Assembly (NCBI RefSeq): GCF_015159595.1
Contig: NZ_CP063304.1
Span: 2,108,001-2,172,000, forward strand
DNA from: Blautia liquoris
GTDB taxonomy: Bacteria; Bacillota; Clostridia; Lachnospirales; Lachnospiraceae
DNA: 64,000 nucleotides
Direction of reading: 5' to 3'
In this document: positions 29,786 to 39,461 of the stretch, piece by piece
Layout of the letters: each line of letters starts with the position of its first letter
Position numbering within the stretch: the stretch's first letter is position 1
Program-made: the position numbers and the translations under genes
The notes under the pieces: generated by a model
Told to the model about the DNA's origin: nothing
What the model saw: only the letters and a program-made list of their open reading frames with translations
Database searches by the model: none

Positions 29786-30721
29786 TCAGTTCTCAAAGAG
29801 TGGCGTAGAATAATAGCGGTCTCCGCTATCCGGAAGAATCACAACGATATTCTTTCCTTCATTTTCAGGCCGTTTTGCAAGTTGGATTCCAGCTTTTAAT
29901 GCCGCTCCGGAAGATATTCCGACCAGTATTCCCTCTGCATGGGCAAACTCTTTTGAAGTCTCGAATGCCTCTTCATTCTCAATTGTAATGATCTCATCAC
30001 AAATCTTTGTGTTAAGTACTTTTGGAACAAATCCTGCCCCGATTCCCTGTATCTTATGTGGACCGCTTTCTCCTTTTGTAAGAACCGGAGAGGATGCAGG
30101 CTCAACACCTACAATCTGGATCTCTGGCTTTCTTATCTTTAAAAACTCTCCGGCACCTGTGAGTGTTCCGCCGGTACCAATCCCGGCTACCAGAAAGTCA
30201 ACGGCTCCGTCACTGTCATTCCAGATCTCAGGACCGGTCGTCTCCCTGTGAGACTTCGGATTCGCCGGGTTGTCAAACTGCCCGGGAATATAGCTGTCTG
30301 CAACTTCATTTGCAAGCTCTTTTGCTTTTGCTATGGCACCTTTCATTCCCTTTGTCCCGTCAGTGAGCACAATTTCAGCACCGTAAGCTTTTAATATATT
30401 TCTTCTTTCAACACTCATAGTCTCAGGCATCGTCAAAATCAGTTTATAACCTTTTGCAGCAGCAATTGATGCCAGCCCGATTCCCGTATTCCCAGAAGTA
30501 GGTTCAATAATTGTATAACCCGGTTTCAGTTTCCCGTTCTTTTGGGCCTCTTCAATCATGCTTTTCGCAATACGATCTTTTACAGAACCAGCCGGATTCA
30601 GATACTCCAGTTTTACAAGCAGCTTCGCTTTCAGATCAAGTTTTTTTCCAAAGTTCTCCGCATACATAAGGGGAGTTTTCCCTATTAGTTCCACAGCATT
30701 ATTATAAATTTTACCAGACAT
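29786..30721 (-). CDS. cysK: Cysteine synthase A (O-acetylserine sulfhydrylase)
   Basis: A 311-residue PLP beta-family enzyme that makes cysteine from O-acetylserine and sulfide. The PLP lysine is in NPAGSVKDRIA; substrate- and phosphate-binding blocks are EPTSGNTGIGLA and GIGTGGTLTGAGEFLK. The ATG at 30721 (MSGKIYNNAVEL) has GAAGG ahead. The in-frame ATG at 30793 would add 24 residues without a ribosome site. In Bacillus subtilis CysK is the signalling partner of the Rrf2 regulator CymR, so its linkage to an rrf2 gene here is telling. Confidence 0.96.
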   Translation of the reverse strand: MSGKIYNNAVELIGKTPLMYAENFGKKLDLKAKLLVKLEYLNPAGSVKDRIAKSMIEEAQKNGKLKPGYTIIEPTSGNTGIGLASIAAAKGYKLILTMPETMSVERRNILKAYGAEIVLTDGTKGMKGAIAKAKELANEVADSYIPGQFDNPANPKSHRETTGPEIWNDSDGAVDFLVAGIGTGGTLTGAGEFLKIRKPEIQIVGVEPASSPVLTKGESGPHKIQGIGAGFVPKVLNTKICDEIITIENEEAFETSKEFAHAEGILVGISSGAALKAGIQLAKRPENEGKNIVVILPDSGDRYYSTPLFEN

Positions 30722-30790
30722 ACTCTTACCTTCTTTCCTATCACTTAAAAATAAGTTCCTTTTGAATGGTACATAGATTGCTTTGCCAGA

Positions 30791-30818
30791 CAAACATCCA
30801 ATGGATGTTTTGTATCAT
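30791..30818 (-). repeat. Internal hairpin of the dispersed repeat in the cysK leader
   Basis: On the minus strand TGATACAAAACATCCATTGG continues ATGTTTG. TGATAC is the element end, and AACATCC/GGATGTT corresponds to the extra hairpin of the full copy at 27629-27868. It lies just after the predicted cysK start, in the same orientation as the gene. Confidence 0.55.
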
Positions 30819-30833
30819 ATATGTCATATAGGA

Positions 30834-30862
30834 ATTATATGCTATAACTTGGGAATTGTCAA
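30834..30862 (-). promoter_or_regulatory. Promoter of the cysK-metY-rrf2 unit
   Basis: Consensus TTGACA, a 17-nt spacer and consensus TATAAT on the minus strand. It lies a few bases after the dnaK stop codon, with no terminator between. The leader is about 105 nt and holds the hairpin at 30791-30818. Confidence 0.9.
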
Positions 30863-30868
30863 ATACTT

Positions 30869-32608
30869 TTAGATTGAATTTTTCAATTCTTCTGTTTTTT
30901 CTTTGATATCCAAGGCTTCTTCATCTTCCAGTTTCTCAGGTTTTTTGAAGCGAACAGCCTTTTCCAGGGAAGAAATCCGACTCTTGATCTCTTTCTTTTT
31001 ATCTTTGTCAATTGTCTTTTTGTTATCAGAGAGGAATGTTCTTGCCTCCATAATTTCTTTCTGAGCCTCACCTAAGACATCCATCTGTTCCATCTTATGG
31101 GTATCTTCACTTTCATAGGCATCTGCATCGTGGATTGCTCTCTCGATATCGTGATCCGACAGGTTAGAACTTGAAGTGATCGTGATACTCTGTTCTTTTC
31201 CGGTTCCCAGATCCTTTGCAGATACATTCACGATCCCATTCGCATCGATATCAAAAGTAACTTCAATTTGAGGCACACCTGCAGGTGCGCGTTTAATTCC
31301 GTTTAGTTTAAAATTGCCGAGAAGTGTATTGTCTTTCGCAAACTTACGCTCTCCTTGCAGCACTTTGATCTCCACAGAAGTCTGAAAGTTGGCTGCCGTG
31401 GAAAAGACCTGACTGTGGCGGTTTGGAATTGTTGTATTTCGGTCGATAATTTTCGTCGCAACACCGCCCATCGTTTCGATAGAAAGAGAAAGTGGCGTGA
31501 CATCCATAAGAACGAGATCTGTGGCCTTGCCGATATCAATTTCGCCGCTTAATTTTGCCCCTTGAATTGCCGCTCCCATTGCCACACATTCATCGGGGTT
31601 CAGATTTTTGGAGGGCGTTTTTCCCGTTATCTTTGACACCATTTCCGCAACTGCAGGAATTCTGGTAGATCCTCCCACCAAAAGCACCATTCCAAGCTCG
31701 GATGCACTGATCCCCGCATCCGATAATACTTTTTGAACCGGTTCTTTTGTCCGTTCAATCAGATCGCCGGTCAGAGACTCGAATCTGGAACGTGTAATTT
31801 CCATCTCAAGATGTTTTGGATCGCCCTTCACAGTTGTGATAAATGGCAGATTAATGGTCGCTGTACTCTGGACAGAGAGATTTTTCTTCGCCTCCTCACA
31901 TGCCTCACGGACACGCTGCATGGCGGTGCTATCCTTCGTCAGGTTTACCTTTTCCGTCTTCTTATATTGCTCTACAATATAGTCTGTCAGTCTAGTATCG
32001 AAATCATCACCGCCGAGATGATTGTCACCTGCAGTTGCCAGAACCTCGATCAGATTATCTCCAATCTCGATCAGAGAAACATCAAAGGTACCACCGCCCA
32101 GATCATAAACCATAATCTTTTGTGCCTGTCCGTGATCAAGACCATACGCGAGTGCCGCAGCTGTAGGTTCATTGATGATTCGCAAAACATTAAGGCCCGC
32201 GATCTTTCCGGCATCTTTCGTCGCCTGACGCTGTGCGTCATTGAAATATGCCGGAACCGTGATGACTGCTTCACTGACACCCTCACCCAGATAGTTCTCG
32301 GCATCTTTCTTGAGCTTTCGCAGAATAAATGCAGAGATCTCCTGAGGAGTATAATTCTTACCGTCAATTTTAACCCGGTAATTTGTACCCATTTCCCTCT
32401 TAATTGAAGAAATCGTCCGGTCAACATTTGTCGCTGCCTGACGTCGCGCCACAGATCCGACGAGACGTTCTCTATTTTTAGTAAATGCAACAACTGAGGG
32501 GGTGGTTCGTTCTCCTTCAGCATTTGGCACAATTACAGACTCTCCGCCCTCCATGACCGCCAGACAACTGTTTGTAGTTCCCAAATCAATTCCTATTACT
32601 TTACCCAT
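30869..32608 (-). CDS. dnaK: DnaK (Hsp70) paralogue with a shortened C terminus
   Basis: A 579-residue Hsp70. The ATPase domain opens [20 protein letters not shown] and contains [16 protein letters not shown] and [12 protein letters not shown]; the linker [13 protein letters not shown] leads to the substrate domain. The helical lid ends at [17 protein letters not shown]. Compared with housekeeping DnaK (about 610-640 residues) it lacks the flexible Gly-rich, acidic tail. The ATG at 32608 is 2 nt after the fructokinase stop, and its AGGAGG lies inside the fructokinase 3' codons. An in-frame extension to 32794 overlaps fructokinase and is not used. There is no grpE, dnaJ or hrcA nearby, so it is probably a second DnaK. 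Confidence 0.93.
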   Translation of the reverse strand: MGKVIGIDLGTTNSCLAVMEGGESVIVPNAEGERTTPSVVAFTKNRERLVGSVARRQAATNVDRTISSIKREMGTNYRVKIDGKNYTPQEISAFILRKLKKDAENYLGEGVSEAVITVPAYFNDAQRQATKDAGKIAGLNVLRIINEPTAAALAYGLDHGQAQKIMVYDLGGGTFDVSLIEIGDNLIEVLATAGDNHLGGDDFDTRLTDYIVEQYKKTEKVNLTKDSTAMQRVREACEEAKKNLSVQSTATINLPFITTVKGDPKHLEMEITRSRFESLTGDLIERTKEPVQKVLSDAGISASELGMVLLVGGSTRIPAVAEMVSKITGKTPSKNLNPDECVAMGAAIQGAKLSGEIDIGKATDLVLMDVTPLSLSIETMGGVATKIIDRNTTIPNRHSQVFSTAANFQTSVEIKVLQGERKFAKDNTLLGNFKLNGIKRAPAGVPQIEVTFDIDANGIVNVSAKDLGTGKEQSITITSSSNLSDHDIERAIHDADAYESEDTHKMEQMDVLGEAQKEIMEARTFLSDNKKTIDKDKKKEIKSRISSLEKAVRFKKPEKLEDEEALDIKEKTEELKNSI

Positions 32609-32610
32609 TA

Positions 32611-33585
32611 CTATTTGTAATTCCTCCTGTATTCTATCAGTGCTGATATTTCTTCTTTTGTCGGCATTACGCGAAGTGCACCTTTTTTTGTCGTGATAAG
32701 AGAAGCCGCTGCATTTGCAAATGTGAGCATCTCTGTCAAATTCTCCCTTGTCAGATGATCCAATCCGTGTTCCAATACATATGCCAGAATACATCCGCCG
32801 AATGTATCTCCGGCCCCTGTCGTCTCAATGGTCTTTTTCTGTAAAAAAGGCAATACTTCTACCATCGTTTCACCACAATACGCTCTGCTGCCTTCCTTTC
32901 CCATGGATACAAGAATCAGTTTGATGTCGAATCTGTCACGGATCCAGTTTACTCCGGCAGTGAAATCATCCTCTCCCGTCAGCCACTGAATCTCGTTGTC
33001 AGAAATTTTAAGAATGTGACAATGAGCCAATCCGTAAAGGATCTGCTCTTTTGCGTCATCAAGCGTCTCCCACAGCGGTGGACGTAAATTGGGATCAAAG
33101 GAAAGGATCGCTTTTGAGTCCTCAGCAATCCGAATGGCCTTTTTTGTGGCTTTTCGCACACCCTCATGCGTCATAGAAAGACTTCCATAGTGGAAGATTC
33201 TGCTGTCGCTGATTCGATTCTTTGGAACTTCATCTTCAGTCAGCATCATGTCCGCACCCGGATTACGGTAGAATGAAAAATCCCGGTCTCCATCGGGATC
33301 GGTATGCACTAAAGCCAGAGTCGTATGGATCTTCTCGTCCCGATACAGATAGCCGGCATCAATATTTAATTCATCCAAAGAGCTCTTAAGCTGATTTCCA
33401 AAAAAATCATCTCCAACTTTCCCTATAAATGATGTTTTATATCCCAGTTTTGCCAGCATGGCAAGAACATTGCACGGCGCTCCGCCCGGATTTGCCTCAA
33501 ACATACAATTTCCCTGTTCACTTTTTCCGTTCTCTGTGAAGTCAATCAATAATTCACCTAGAGATGTAACGTCATAACTCTTCAT
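32611..33585 (-). CDS. PfkB-family sugar kinase, probable fructokinase
   Basis: A 324-residue ribokinase-family kinase. The N-terminal signature is SLGELLIDF and [19 protein letters not shown]; the C-terminal signature with the catalytic Asp is [30 protein letters not shown] is also conserved. The residues match the ScrK/fructokinase branch rather than ribokinase or 1-phosphofructokinase. Within a locus of beta-glucan-type phosphorylases its substrate may be fructose or another hexose. It follows the response regulator by 40 nt and is coupled to dnaK. Confidence 0.9.
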   Translation of the reverse strand: MKSYDVTSLGELLIDFTENGKSEQGNCMFEANPGGAPCNVLAMLAKLGYKTSFIGKVGDDFFGNQLKSSLDELNIDAGYLYRDEKIHTTLALVHTDPDGDRDFSFYRNPGADMMLTEDEVPKNRISDSRIFHYGSLSMTHEGVRKATKKAIRIAEDSKAILSFDPNLRPPLWETLDDAKEQILYGLAHCHILKISDNEIQWLTGEDDFTAGVNWIRDRFDIKLILVSMGKEGSRAYCGETMVEVLPFLQKKTIETTGAGDTFGGCILAYVLEHGLDHLTRENLTEMLTFANAAASLITTKKGALRVMPTKEEISALIEYRRNYK

Positions 33586-33625
33586 AACTATCCTCCATGT
33601 TTACTTTGTGTCAAGTGTAGCATCT

Positions 33626-35074
33626 CTAGTCATGTTTATCAATCTTTTTGAACTCAAAATTTTTTCTGTATTCTGTCGGCGAGACACCGCAGATACTCTT
33701 AAATGTCTTTAAAAAATGTTTATCGTTCTCATATCCTACTTGATAGCCAATATCCAGTACCTTTTCCTCCGTCGTCTCAAGCAGGTGCTTTGCCTCGTTG
33801 ATACGCAGATTTTTGAGATAATTCACAAAATTTATGCCCGTATATTCTTTAAATGTAATTGAAAACAAAGAGTAATTCATAGAAACATAGTTAGATACCA
33901 TAGCCATGTTCAGATTTTCCCGGAAATGTGTCTTCATATAATCCGTGGCTTCTAAAATCTTTCCCCGGTTCTGGTCAGCACCACGCTGCTCCAAAAGACA
34001 ACGTTTCAGTTGTTCCATCCATATAGTAAAATCTGTAAGATATTCTGACGCATCTTTATAGTAAAATGGCGATCTGCGTTCAAACAGATTCTGCTGTTGA
34101 CCTGTCAGAATATTTTTATAAGCTTTTTCAAGTTCATTTTCTATCTCATAGACCAGATCTATAATATCTTTTTCCCTGATCTTCCCATGTTCCGCCTGAA
34201 AGAATAAATTTTCTATATTTGCCACAGCCTTATCCATCCTCTCTGTGGGAAACTGCTGAACAAACTGACTTGCCAGGCCATCTTTCGTTTTTTCGCCTTG
34301 ATCATAATCCGTCTCCTCTGACCATACATGGGAGGAAAGATGGTAAAGAAATGCATGTCTTCTGGCTGCGAAAGCCTCTGATACAGCTGATATGCATCCT
34401 TCAAGTCCTGTGAATGGCTGGCTTATCCCCACAAAGGAGTTATGAAAATCCAGCGATTTTATCCTGTCCACGGGCAAAATAGATAAATATTGCCCACCTG
34501 TTTCAAAACATACTGGTTCTGTGGGTTCTATGAGCTCTTTCATACTTCCCGCAAAGAACAGCGCAGTTAACCTTTGATCTGCAAATACCTTGTCAAACTG
34601 ACTCTTCAGTGCCTGATTATTGCGCCCATCGGGATTCTGAATATAGTTTTTCAGCTGGCTGATAAAACCTGATACTTCTACCTTTCTCTGCTCTTTTTCA
34701 TCCGTAATCAATCTGTCCATATCCTTAAGAACCCGCTCAAGCTGATCCCTCTTGATCGGTTTTAAAAGATAATCTTTGACATTGTGTTTCATCATCTCCA
34801 CCGCGTAATTAAAGTCATCATAACCGCTGATTACCACGATGAGAGGAGGATGTTTTAGTTCATCTGTCTCCTTCACAAGTTCTATTCCATCCATCTTCGG
34901 CATCCGAATATCCGTGAACATAAGGTCAATATCACGTCTATTCAGAATCTCAAAAGCCTCCTGACCATTTTTACACTCTATAATCTCATCTATCTCAACA
35001 CTGCTGCGGTCCGCCATAACTGCAATTCCATGGCGAATCATCTTCTCATCTTCTACAATCAGTAAAGTCTTCAT
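33626..35074 (-). CDS. YesN-type response regulator with AraC DNA-binding domain
   Basis: A 482-residue response regulator. The receiver domain (about 1-120) starts MKTLLIVEDEKMIRHGIAVM, has the phospho-acceptor Asp in LMFTDIRMPKMDGIEL, and a Lys in VKDYLLKPIKRDQL. A long linker of about 260 residues follows. The C-terminal AraC double HTH has NYSLFSITFKEYTGINFVNYL and VGYENDKHFLKTFKSICGVSP. The ATG at 35074 has GAGGG five nt upstream; the in-frame ATG at 35086 precedes it. It pairs with the adjacent sensor kinase and probably controls the surrounding sugar operon. Confidence 0.93.
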   Translation of the reverse strand: MKTLLIVEDEKMIRHGIAVMADRSSVEIDEIIECKNGQEAFEILNRRDIDLMFTDIRMPKMDGIELVKETDELKHPPLIVVISGYDDFNYAVEMMKHNVKDYLLKPIKRDQLERVLKDMDRLITDEKEQRKVEVSGFISQLKNYIQNPDGRNNQALKSQFDKVFADQRLTALFFAGSMKELIEPTEPVCFETGGQYLSILPVDRIKSLDFHNSFVGISQPFTGLEGCISAVSEAFAARRHAFLYHLSSHVWSEETDYDQGEKTKDGLASQFVQQFPTERMDKAVANIENLFFQAEHGKIREKDIIDLVYEIENELEKAYKNILTGQQQNLFERRSPFYYKDASEYLTDFTIWMEQLKRCLLEQRGADQNRGKILEATDYMKTHFRENLNMAMVSNYVSMNYSLFSITFKEYTGINFVNYLKNLRINEAKHLLETTEEKVLDIGYQVGYENDKHFLKTFKSICGVSPTEYRKNFEFKKIDKHD

Positions 35075-35112
35075 ATATGCCCTCATTTCTCCAATCAGTT
35101 TTCAGCCACCGT

Positions 35113-36924
35113 TTATTGCGTGCTTTTCAGACTCCCGTCAGAGTGCACATTCGTCAGTGGCAGCAAAAGCGTGACTTTTGTAAACAGTCCTTCTTTTGAG
35201 GCAAGTTTCAGTCCATATTCTTTTCCAAATCTCATGTGAATTCTGTCCTGGACATTTTTAAGTCCTATTCCGTTTCCCGATCCTCCATGTACCTGTACTT
35301 CTCCGCTGATCTTTTTTCTCAGCAGTTCTACCTGATCTTTAGTCATTCCTTTCCCGGAGTCTGTGATCTCTATTTCATAGTCATCACCCTTTAAAAAGGC
35401 CTTGATATATACAGTTGAGTCCTCCTGTATCTCCTCGATCCCATGAATAATTGCATTTTCTACGATTGGCTGCAGGGACATCTTGGGAACCTGCTGTTCA
35501 TAGATGATATCTGGTACATTAATCGACAAAATAATTGTAAAATCATACCTCAGATTCATAAGCTGGATATAATTTTTAATGTAATCCAGTTCCTGCATGA
35601 TAGTAACATCACTGGAAACCCATTTCATAGAATAACGAAGCAAGCCGCCCAAAGCAGTGACGGCATCAGAAATCTCATATTCTTCATCGATCTCCGCCAT
35701 CATCTTCACGGATTCCAGTACATTGTAGATAAAGTGTGTATTGATCTGGTTTTGGAGAGCTTTAATCTCGGTATTCTTAATCAGAACTTCACGGTCCACA
35801 TTCTCTTTCATGAGTGTCTGTATTCGATCCAGCATCTTATTAATCTGAACTCCAAGTTCTCCCATCTCATCCTGACCTAAATCACAAACACGGACATCCA
35901 TATTCCCATCCTGCACTTTACGCACAACAGAAAGTGTACTGTAAAACTTACTAAGAAGACCCTTGATGACCAGGTTAACTACCATGGCAAGCATGAAAAA
36001 AATCAGAAACAGAATTGTAATCAGTAAATTCCTCTGCAGCGTTATATCATTCATAGCTGTCTCAATACTCGTCAGCTGAATGTAGGTTCCCTGGAGCTCC
36101 TTAATCGGCTGACTTAGAAGTATCACCTTTCTCCCGTCAATTTCCGTCTGGAAGGCATGAATTCCTTTTTTTCTCTTTGGGGCTGCATTCAGAATCTCTT
36201 TTTGATACTTCTGCCAGGGATTTTCCTTTGAATCGAAAGTATAGATGCCCCCCTCATCGCTTTGAAAACATCCCCAATTCTTTATATCCGAAGAGTACAG
36301 CCCGGGGAACACCTCATCCATCTCTACTGCCACTTCAACAACTCCCAGAACTTCTCCATAATCATCTGTAATATTGCTTACCAGAGCCATCAGATGATCT
36401 GATCTGATTCCGGATGAATCCCCCTCGATCATATCCGGATAGTCAAACTGCCATTCCCGGGAATGATAATTCCCGCTCCAGGACAGTTCTTTCATACGGT
36501 CCCCATGATAAAGAATCGGCATCATCTCCGGAAATGAATTATTATCCGCATAGACCCGAATCTGGTACAAATAGGGATTACTGTTTACCTGGCGCTCCAG
36601 CATAGCAATATTATTTCTGTAAAATCTCAGGTACTCATCCACAGAAATATCTTCATGATCCTTCAATCTTCTTAAAAACCCCTTTAATTCTTGATTATTA
36701 AGAAAGGACTGCGCAGACATGTTACTAAATTCTACAATTTTTTTCAGCTGATTATAATCCTCCGACACCTGATTGGTCGTCTTGGTACGGACTTCACGCA
36801 CTGTATTGTTTTTGTAGTTGCTATAAAAGCCAACTGAGAAAAGCAATATAGGAATGATGACAATCAGCATAATCGTGCTCGTGATTTTCTGATTTAGCTT
36901 TAACTTTTCAAACCATAATTTCAT
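35113..36924 (-). CDS. YesM-type sensor histidine kinase
   Basis: A 603-residue membrane kinase. Membrane segments near residues 15-35 and about 295-320 bracket an extracellular sensing domain of about 260 residues. A HAMP domain, His_kinase (phospho-His in INTHFIYNVLES) and a HATPase domain (VENAIIHGIEE, DSGKGMT, GSGNGIGLKNVQDR) follow. The ATG lies 3 nt after the preceding binding-protein stop, with GGAG overlapping it. The tight link to an extracellular binding protein suggests that ligand-loaded lipoprotein may feed the sensor (inference). Confidence 0.94.
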   Translation of the reverse strand: MKLWFEKLKLNQKITSTIMLIVIIPILLFSVGFYSNYKNNTVREVRTKTTNQVSEDYNQLKKIVEFSNMSAQSFLNNQELKGFLRRLKDHEDISVDEYLRFYRNNIAMLERQVNSNPYLYQIRVYADNNSFPEMMPILYHGDRMKELSWSGNYHSREWQFDYPDMIEGDSSGIRSDHLMALVSNITDDYGEVLGVVEVAVEMDEVFPGLYSSDIKNWGCFQSDEGGIYTFDSKENPWQKYQKEILNAAPKRKKGIHAFQTEIDGRKVILLSQPIKELQGTYIQLTSIETAMNDITLQRNLLITILFLIFFMLAMVVNLVIKGLLSKFYSTLSVVRKVQDGNMDVRVCDLGQDEMGELGVQINKMLDRIQTLMKENVDREVLIKNTEIKALQNQINTHFIYNVLESVKMMAEIDEEYEISDAVTALGGLLRYSMKWVSSDVTIMQELDYIKNYIQLMNLRYDFTIILSINVPDIIYEQQVPKMSLQPIVENAIIHGIEEIQEDSTVYIKAFLKGDDYEIEITDSGKGMTKDQVELLRKKISGEVQVHGGSGNGIGLKNVQDRIHMRFGKEYGLKLASKEGLFTKVTLLLPLTNVHSDGSLKSTQ

Positions 36925-36927
36925 CTT

Positions 36928-38514
36928 TTACTCCATGCCGAACAGCTCTTTGTTTTTCTGAAATCTCTCATTCGCCTCTTGTACAAACGTTTCGTATCCG
37001 TTAGCTTCTCTCTTTTCTTTATAATCAGCAAGTATCCGGTCAAATTCCTCATCATTTTCTGCAAGAAGAAGTCGTGGAAGTGTATCTCCCCATAATTTCT
37101 GTTGATTTTTGTATATGACTGCAGCTTTGATATTTTCATCAAAATTCATATCATACTGCGCCGTATACGTGGCATATGGATATGTCCATCTTTTCATGGC
37201 AGAGATGGGATCGTCTTCTTCGTAACTCCACTTCAGCTGCATGACATTGTCCTGCAGCATCCAGAATGTATTATCAGCCCCATACTTTGCATCATATGCC
37301 TTGCGGTCCGTCTCCAGAAGCTTCTTAACCTCCGGATTGATCACAGGCCTATTATCTTTCATCTGATACATCGATCCCTCAACACCCAGATATGTCATCT
37401 TCTGTCCTTCTTCGCTGATCAGATACTTTATCAGCTCAAGTGCCTTCTTTGGGTCCTTACAGTTTTTTGTAATATACGTGACTGTCCACCCATGCACTCC
37501 TGGAACCGGGAGGACGGGGTCATCACCTTTTGAGTTTCTCGGACCTTCCACGGGAATATAAATACTGTCCGGATCCTTCTCGTTGAGAGTTCTCACCTGA
37601 TCCTTGATATCGGTATTCTGATAAAAAAGGCAAAAATACTGTCCATTGGCAAGTTTGCTCTCAAGCTGAGATCTCTTATCAATGAATATCTCGTCCTTCA
37701 GATACCCTTCCTTGCCCAGCTGTCGGAACATCTTAAGCCATCTTAAGTACTCGGGATCTGTGTTTCTGTCGTAATACTTTCCGTCCTCTTCATAAGGAAC
37801 CGCCAAAAAAGCCTGTAGATACTGATCAAAGGAGTTCGCCCCATTCTCATTGAATTCATCAGATCCGATGGGAATCAGAGGATTTTCGTCCACCTTTGGA
37901 AATGTTTTGTATGCCTTACGGACAGCGTCAGAGAATCCTTCCGGCGTCGTCATATCCGGACTTCCGATCGTCTCATAGATATCTTTTCGGACCAGAAAAT
38001 TTTGATTCGATGGAATCTGATTATTCTTAAAATCCTCCGGTGAATAAGAAGAATTTGGATATCCGTAGATCTTCCCGTCACTCTTCGTATACCATTTTAC
38101 TGCACTTTCATCCAAAACATCAAAAAAACCCGGATCATACTTCCGGGCCAGATCATTTAAAGAATAGACCTGGCCTTTATCAATAATTTCCTGATTTTGC
38201 GTCTCCCACCATCCGATCGTCACCAGATCCGGGAGCGTGTCTGATGCAATCATGGCATTGAGCTTATCTGTCTCATTTCCTTTTGGAATCTGGTAGTCTA
38301 TATCCACATCTGTATGATCGGTGATTGCTTTCGACACCTCATTCTTTCCCCAGACTGTCTTGAACCAGGAATAGTTCACATACCAGTCCAGCTTCACAGG
38401 GTTAGAATTTTTATCAGTCTTTTCATCTTTCTCTGTGACTGAATTCTGACAGCCTGCAGCCGACAACAATAAAATCAAGATAAAAAGAGCGTATTTTATT
38501 TTTCTTATCTTCAT
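36928..38514 (-). CDS. Extracellular solute-binding lipoprotein, LipO/YtcQ type
   Basis: A 528-residue family 1 binding protein. The signal peptide is IRKIKYALFILILLLSAAGC with a lipobox LSAAGC. The mature protein shows VDIDYQIPKGNETDKLNAMI, LPDLVTIGWWETQ and DGKIYGYPNSSYSPEDF, all typical of the large LipO-type proteins that go with YesMN kinases. The ATG at 38514 follows GAGAGGAAG; the ATG at 38544 is upstream of it. It is the second binding protein of this locus and has no permease pair of its own. It is 3 nt from the sensor kinase gene. Confidence 0.9.
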   Translation of the reverse strand: MKIRKIKYALFILILLLSAAGCQNSVTEKDEKTDKNSNPVKLDWYVNYSWFKTVWGKNEVSKAITDHTDVDIDYQIPKGNETDKLNAMIASDTLPDLVTIGWWETQNQEIIDKGQVYSLNDLARKYDPGFFDVLDESAVKWYTKSDGKIYGYPNSSYSPEDFKNNQIPSNQNFLVRKDIYETIGSPDMTTPEGFSDAVRKAYKTFPKVDENPLIPIGSDEFNENGANSFDQYLQAFLAVPYEEDGKYYDRNTDPEYLRWLKMFRQLGKEGYLKDEIFIDKRSQLESKLANGQYFCLFYQNTDIKDQVRTLNEKDPDSIYIPVEGPRNSKGDDPVLPVPGVHGWTVTYITKNCKDPKKALELIKYLISEEGQKMTYLGVEGSMYQMKDNRPVINPEVKKLLETDRKAYDAKYGADNTFWMLQDNVMQLKWSYEEDDPISAMKRWTYPYATYTAQYDMNFDENIKAAVIYKNQQKLWGDTLPRLLLAENDEEFDRILADYKEKREANGYETFVQEANERFQKNKELFGME

Positions 38515-38632
38515 AATAATCTTCCTCTCAGGCTGATTTTTCACCAGGCAGATATGTGAAACCCGATATTATTACAACAACCGATGATTCTATCATAACA
38601 CAGAACCACCGGTTGTTGAAATCAGTTTTTAT

Positions 38633-39460
38633 TTATTCTTTTACTCCGCCTGCCGAGATACTTCCAATGATATATTTCGAAAGGAATGCAAATGCAATCA
38701 GTATCGGAATGACAGATATTGCAACTGCCAGATAGATGGCTCCCTGATTCCTCGTAATATCCTGAGAAGAATTCAAAGAAGCAATCATTACCGGCAAAGT
38801 AAACTTATCCGGTGAATTCAAAAGAATTAACGGAATCAAATAGTTATTCCAGCTTCCCACGAATGCACCGATTGCCATAGTTGCAATTCCCGGTGACATT
38901 AATGGAAGAATAATCTTATGAAATATATGGATCTCCGTTGCACCATCAATTCTTGCCGCCTCTACAAGAGCCGGCTGCAGGGATCCTTCCAGATACTGCC
39001 GAAGGAAGAATACGACCCCTGGAGACGCAACTGCCGGCAAAATCAGTGGCCAGTAAGTATCAATCATGCCCAGATTCGTTATCAGATCATAAAAACCGAT
39101 CAGACTTAACTGACCCGGAATCATCATGAAGATGACAATTGTCGTGCTGATCACTTTGTTGCCTTTAAAGGCATACATCACAAGCGCATAAGCCGCAAGC
39201 GCGGAAAAATATGAGGTAAGTAAAGTTGACGGCAGTGCCACCGAAACGCTGTTCAACATACCCCGAAACAGGTCGAAATATCCAGATACTGTTTCCCAGT
39301 TGTCCCTTAAAGCCACACCCGGTACAAGGGTAAAAGATTTTACAATTTCCGGACCTGTTCTCGTGGCATTGATCATCATAAGAGCGAAGGGCAGCAGACA
39401 TATAACAGCAAGTAAAATAAGGGCAATATATATAAGGCTACGCTTTACTTTCGTTGCCAT
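38633..39460 (-). CDS. ABC sugar permease, CUT1, MalG-like
   Basis: A 275-residue inner-membrane permease with six membrane segments. The ATPase-contact EAA loop is EAARIDGATEIHIFHKIILPLMSPG. The ATG at 39460 is one nt after the stop of the partner permease, with GGGGAGGTGG ahead. An upstream in-frame ATG at 39562 would overlap that partner and is not used. Together with the next permease and the binding protein at 40464-41879 it forms a CUT1 importer. The locus has no ATPase, so a shared MsmX/UgpC-type ATPase is expected elsewhere. Confidence 0.93.
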   Translation of the reverse strand: MATKVKRSLIYIALILLAVICLLPFALMMINATRTGPEIVKSFTLVPGVALRDNWETVSGYFDLFRGMLNSVSVALPSTLLTSYFSALAAYALVMYAFKGNKVISTTIVIFMMIPGQLSLIGFYDLITNLGMIDTYWPLILPAVASPGVVFFLRQYLEGSLQPALVEAARIDGATEIHIFHKIILPLMSPGIATMAIGAFVGSWNNYLIPLILLNSPDKFTLPVMIASLNSSQDITRNQGAIYLAVAISVIPILIAFAFLSKYIIGSISAGGVKE

Positions 39461-39461
39461 A

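Noticed and set aside
32609-32794. A 62-residue N-terminal extension of DnaK
   Set aside because: It would overlap the fructokinase gene; Hsp70 begins at [14 protein letters not shown], directly after a good ribosome site.
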